Source: G963665975 sp963665975
GTDB taxonomy: Bacteria > Bacteroidota > Rhodothermia > Rhodothermales > Bin80
DNA: 64,000 nt
Reading direction: 5' to 3'
NCBI GenBank assembly: GCA_963665975.1
Contig: OY762508.1
Span: 3,162,001 to 3,226,000 of the forward strand
Positions 61,586 to 64,000 of the stretch are shown here, in pieces. Every line of letters begins with the position of its first letter. Position 1 is the stretch's first letter. The position numbers and the translations under genes are program-made. The notes beneath the pieces were generated by a model. That model worked only from the letters and a program-made list of their open reading frames with translations, was not told the origin of the DNA and ran no database searches.

Positions 61586-63991
61586 ATGCCAACATTTTTC
61601 GAGGAACCTGTGGCTGAACATGAAAACCACCTAACCCAACAGCGTGCCTCATCGCTCCACAAGCGTAGGCTCATCCTGCTCGTCACATTGATCGTGGTCG
61701 TGATCGGGATCGCGGCAATGCTGGTATTCAGCGGCGGCACGCATCGCAGCAGTATCGCTGCAGATGAATCTGCAAACTGGTCCGAGACGTCGCTCGAAAA
61801 CCTTCGAGCATTTGGAAAGCTCTATGGATATGTGAAGTACTTCCATCCCAGTGATGCGGCGAGCGCCATCGACTGGGATCGCTTTGCCGTCTACGGTGTG
61901 CGTACCGTGACCGACGCATCCAGCCCGGCCGACCTGAAGGAATCTCTCGAAGCGCTCTTCCTGCCCATCGCCCCGACCGTACAGATCTACGCCGACGAAG
62001 AAGGTCCTCCAGCCTCGGTCGCAGAACTGACGCCCGTGGACACAACGGATCTGAAGCTTGTGGCCTGGCAGCACCTCGGCGTCGGTTTGGGAAATCCGGG
62101 GCCCTATCGCAGTATCCGGTTGAACCGGCTAGCTGAAGCGCCGACGCCCCCTTCACGCGCCTTCTTTGTGCAACATATTGATGCTACTCCTTTCCGCGGC
62201 ACAACGATTCGGCTGCTTTCGTCCGTGAGAACGGACGTAGGCGGCTACGGAAACCAGGCCCACCTGGGACTTACGGTAATGTCGAGCGGCCAGGCTACGT
62301 TTATGGACTTCATGGACGACCGTCCGATTACCAATCCCGAATGGGAAACCTATACCGTCACCGGCATAGTAGGAGAAGATGCCGACAGCATCGGGGTAGG
62401 CGGGATGTTTTTGGGTTCGGGTAGGGCGTGGTTCGATGATTTTCAACTCCACGTTCGTGTGGAAGGCGAGGCTCAGTGGACGCCGGTGCGTCTCGACAAT
62501 GCAGGGTTCGAGGCTGGTGCAGTGGAGGATCTCCCAGGCAGGTGGACTATCTGGGGAGACGGATATCGGGTGCAGATTGACACGCTTGAAACGTATGAGG
62601 GCAGGGGCTCACTCGCCATTGAATATGACGACGCGCCCCGTATGACCCAATCGCTCTTCGAGGAGCATCCGAAAGCCGGGGAAGTGGTGGAACGACCGCT
62701 GGGCCGGGAGCTTTCGGCACAGATCCCCCTCGCGCTCTACAGCAGGGATGGACAGACTCTCCGGCCGGACGATGCACCGCCGGTGGAACGCTTGGAGGCA
62801 GAGCTGGAGCAAATCGCACTGGACGAGCTTACAGGGGCGGATGAGGCACTCCGCTATGCGGACGTTGTAACAGCATGGAACGTTCTCCAGCACTTCTACC
62901 CCTACTTCGACGTGGTTAATGTCGAATGGGACACCGTACTTACCCAGACGCTTCGCCGGGCAAGCACCGACCAGACGCCGAAGGATTTTCTCCAGACTCT
63001 CCGGTGGATGGTAGCGCAGTTGGATGACGGACACGGGAATATCGAGCATCCATCGACGGAGCTTGAAGCACGCCCTCCGTTTCTGGTTGATGAGGTGGAA
63101 GGAGAGATTGTAATCGTCGCTTTTCGTTTCACCGTCTCCGATGAAGCCTGTTTCTCGCGGGGCGACGTTGTTATCTCAATTGATGGTGTTGCGTCGATGG
63201 ACATAGTCAGAGCTTCGGAGGAACTCATCTCAGGATCACCGCAATGGAAGAAGCACCAGGCCCTGCGGACGTTGGGGCACGGCGAGCAGGGCTCGGTCGC
63301 ACATCTCATCCTCGACCGACAGGGCGAGGCCGTCTCGTGCGACGTGGTTCGCAGCTTTCAGGGCTTCATAGGAGAAAATCGGCCGACCACGCTTCGTGAA
63401 CTCCGAGACGGCGTGTATTACGTGAACCTCAGTATTACTTCGATGAATGATATTGAGCATCAGGCGGATGCCTTGGCCGGGGCAAAGGCTGTCATTTTCG
63501 ATTTGCGTGGGTATACAAGAGACAACGTTGGCGTCTTACAGCACCTCTCCGAGAATACACTTCATTCGACCCTGTGGCACATACCGAAGCAGATCTATCC
63601 CGACCAAATGAATCTTGTCGGTTACGACACCACAGGCACACGCTGGACTCTTCCTCCGAAAGAGCCCCAGTTTACGGGAAAGATCGTCTTCCTGACAGAT
63701 ACAAACGCCATAAGTCAGCCCGAGAGTGTGCTGGGTATTGTTGAGTACTATGGGTTAGGCGAGATTATGGGGCAGCAGACGGCCGGTGTCACAGGCGATG
63801 CAAACCCTATCACACTGCCGAGTGGCAATCGCGTGTGGTGGACCGGCATGCGCGTGATCAAACACGACGGTTCGGTGCACCATATCACCGGTATCCAGCC
63901 CACGGTGCCGGTCGAACGGACGCTGGAAGGCGTGCGTGCCGGCCGCGATGAGGTGCTTGAAGAAGCTTTGAACTTGATTGAGCGGCTGTGA
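61586..63991 (+). CDS. Membrane-anchored S41-family peptidase
   Basis: An 801-residue protein with a short cytoplasmic N-terminus, one membrane helix (about residues 29-48) and a large periplasmic part. Residues ~65-130 ('LENLRAFGKLYGYVKYFHPS') and ~440-480 ('VTAWNVLQHFYPYFDVV') are the paired helical N-terminal segments of this S41 subfamily; a jelly-roll-like region ('WFDDFQLHV') lies between. A PDZ-like part (about 515-600) and the C-terminal peptidase core follow, with 'AVIFDLRGYTRDN' and the nucleophile Ser710 in 'TNAISQPES'. It degrades peptides or proteins. Stop lies 9 bp from the window end, so downstream context is missing. Confidence 0.87.
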   Translation: MPTFFEEPVAEHENHLTQQRASSLHKRRLILLVTLIVVVIGIAAMLVFSGGTHRSSIAADESANWSETSLENLRAFGKLYGYVKYFHPSDAASAIDWDRFAVYGVRTVTDASSPADLKESLEALFLPIAPTVQIYADEEGPPASVAELTPVDTTDLKLVAWQHLGVGLGNPGPYRSIRLNRLAEAPTPPSRAFFVQHIDATPFRGTTIRLLSSVRTDVGGYGNQAHLGLTVMSSGQATFMDFMDDRPITNPEWETYTVTGIVGEDADSIGVGGMFLGSGRAWFDDFQLHVRVEGEAQWTPVRLDNAGFEAGAVEDLPGRWTIWGDGYRVQIDTLETYEGRGSLAIEYDDAPRMTQSLFEEHPKAGEVVERPLGRELSAQIPLALYSRDGQTLRPDDAPPVERLEAELEQIALDELTGADEALRYADVVTAWNVLQHFYPYFDVVNVEWDTVLTQTLRRASTDQTPKDFLQTLRWMVAQLDDGHGNIEHPSTELEARPPFLVDEVEGEIVIVAFRFTVSDEACFSRGDVVISIDGVASMDIVRASEELISGSPQWKKHQALRTLGHGEQGSVAHLILDRQGEAVSCDVVRSFQGFIGENRPTTLRELRDGVYYVNLSITSMNDIEHQADALAGAKAVIFDLRGYTRDNVGVLQHLSENTLHSTLWHIPKQIYPDQMNLVGYDTTGTRWTLPPKEPQFTGKIVFLTDTNAISQPESVLGIVEYYGLGEIMGQQTAGVTGDANPITLPSGNRVWWTGMRVIKHDGSVHHITGIQPTVPVERTLEGVRAGRDEVLEEALNLIERL

Positions 63992-64000
63992 TCGTCCGTC

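Noticed and set aside
1..64000. CRISPR arrays, tRNA and rRNA genes, intact insertion sequences
   Set aside because: I found no regularly spaced repeats, cloverleaf-like segments with CCA ends, rRNA signatures or transposase genes with terminal repeats. A covariance-model scan would settle the RNA genes.

Overview
The window looks like a piece of a Rhodothermota / Bacteroidota-type chromosome (my inference): about 55-58 % GC by eye, a TonB-dependent receptor with a carboxypeptidase-regulatory-like N-terminus, a PorV/PorQ-like porin, two secreted proteins with type IX (T9SS) type A-like C-terminal ends, PurN with the 'GKGLYG' signature, and an MreBC-HslUV arrangement typical of Gram-negatives. 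Families best known from Planctomycetes (PSCyt1/DUF1549/DUF1553, DUF1501) are also present.

Region 1 (1-21500) is mostly housekeeping, largely on the minus strand: the end of dapF, a PpiD/SurA-like foldase, rplU-rpmA, an FAH-family hydrolase, threonine aldolase, an NlpC/P60-like lipoprotein next to greA, a bacilliredoxin, a three-gene surface-polysaccharide module (FemAB-like transferase, polytopic membrane protein, Wzx-like flippase), hslV and hslU separated by a NYN-domain gene, a PBP4-type peptidase, mreC, mreB, purH, purN, LD-carboxypeptidase and a divergent WbqC-like gene.

Region 2 (21500-34500) is envelope and transport, plus strand: MscS-type channel, a DUF4212/sodium:solute symporter pair, a small lipoprotein, a second symporter (SGLT-like), then a TonB receptor, a T9SS-type secreted protein and a PorV-like protein.

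Region 3 (34500-45540) begins with an accessory locus: a DUF4062 + RecG/Schlafen-like ATP-binding gene whose winged-helix C-terminus is thrown out of frame by three copies of an 11-bp tandem repeat, followed by what may be a remnant of a type I restriction hsdR gene. Then come three tandem CRTAC1-type FG-GAP/ASPIC-UnbV proteins, two TPR proteins and an alpha/beta-hydrolase-like protein without its nucleophile.

Region 4 (45534-58700), minus strand: a plant-type LRR T9SS protein, a decayed copy of a sulfatase C-terminus, a glutamate/dicarboxylate symporter, and a sulfatase - cytochrome/LRR - DUF1501 - DUF1553 - DUF1501 cluster, probably for sulfated-substrate use.

Region 5 (58977-64000): a tightly coupled three-gene minus-strand operon (metallo-beta-lactamase-fold hydrolase plus two unrecognised proteins), the best candidate here for an undescribed system, and a divergent S41 peptidase. 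I saw no rRNA, tRNA, CRISPR array or intact insertion sequence.
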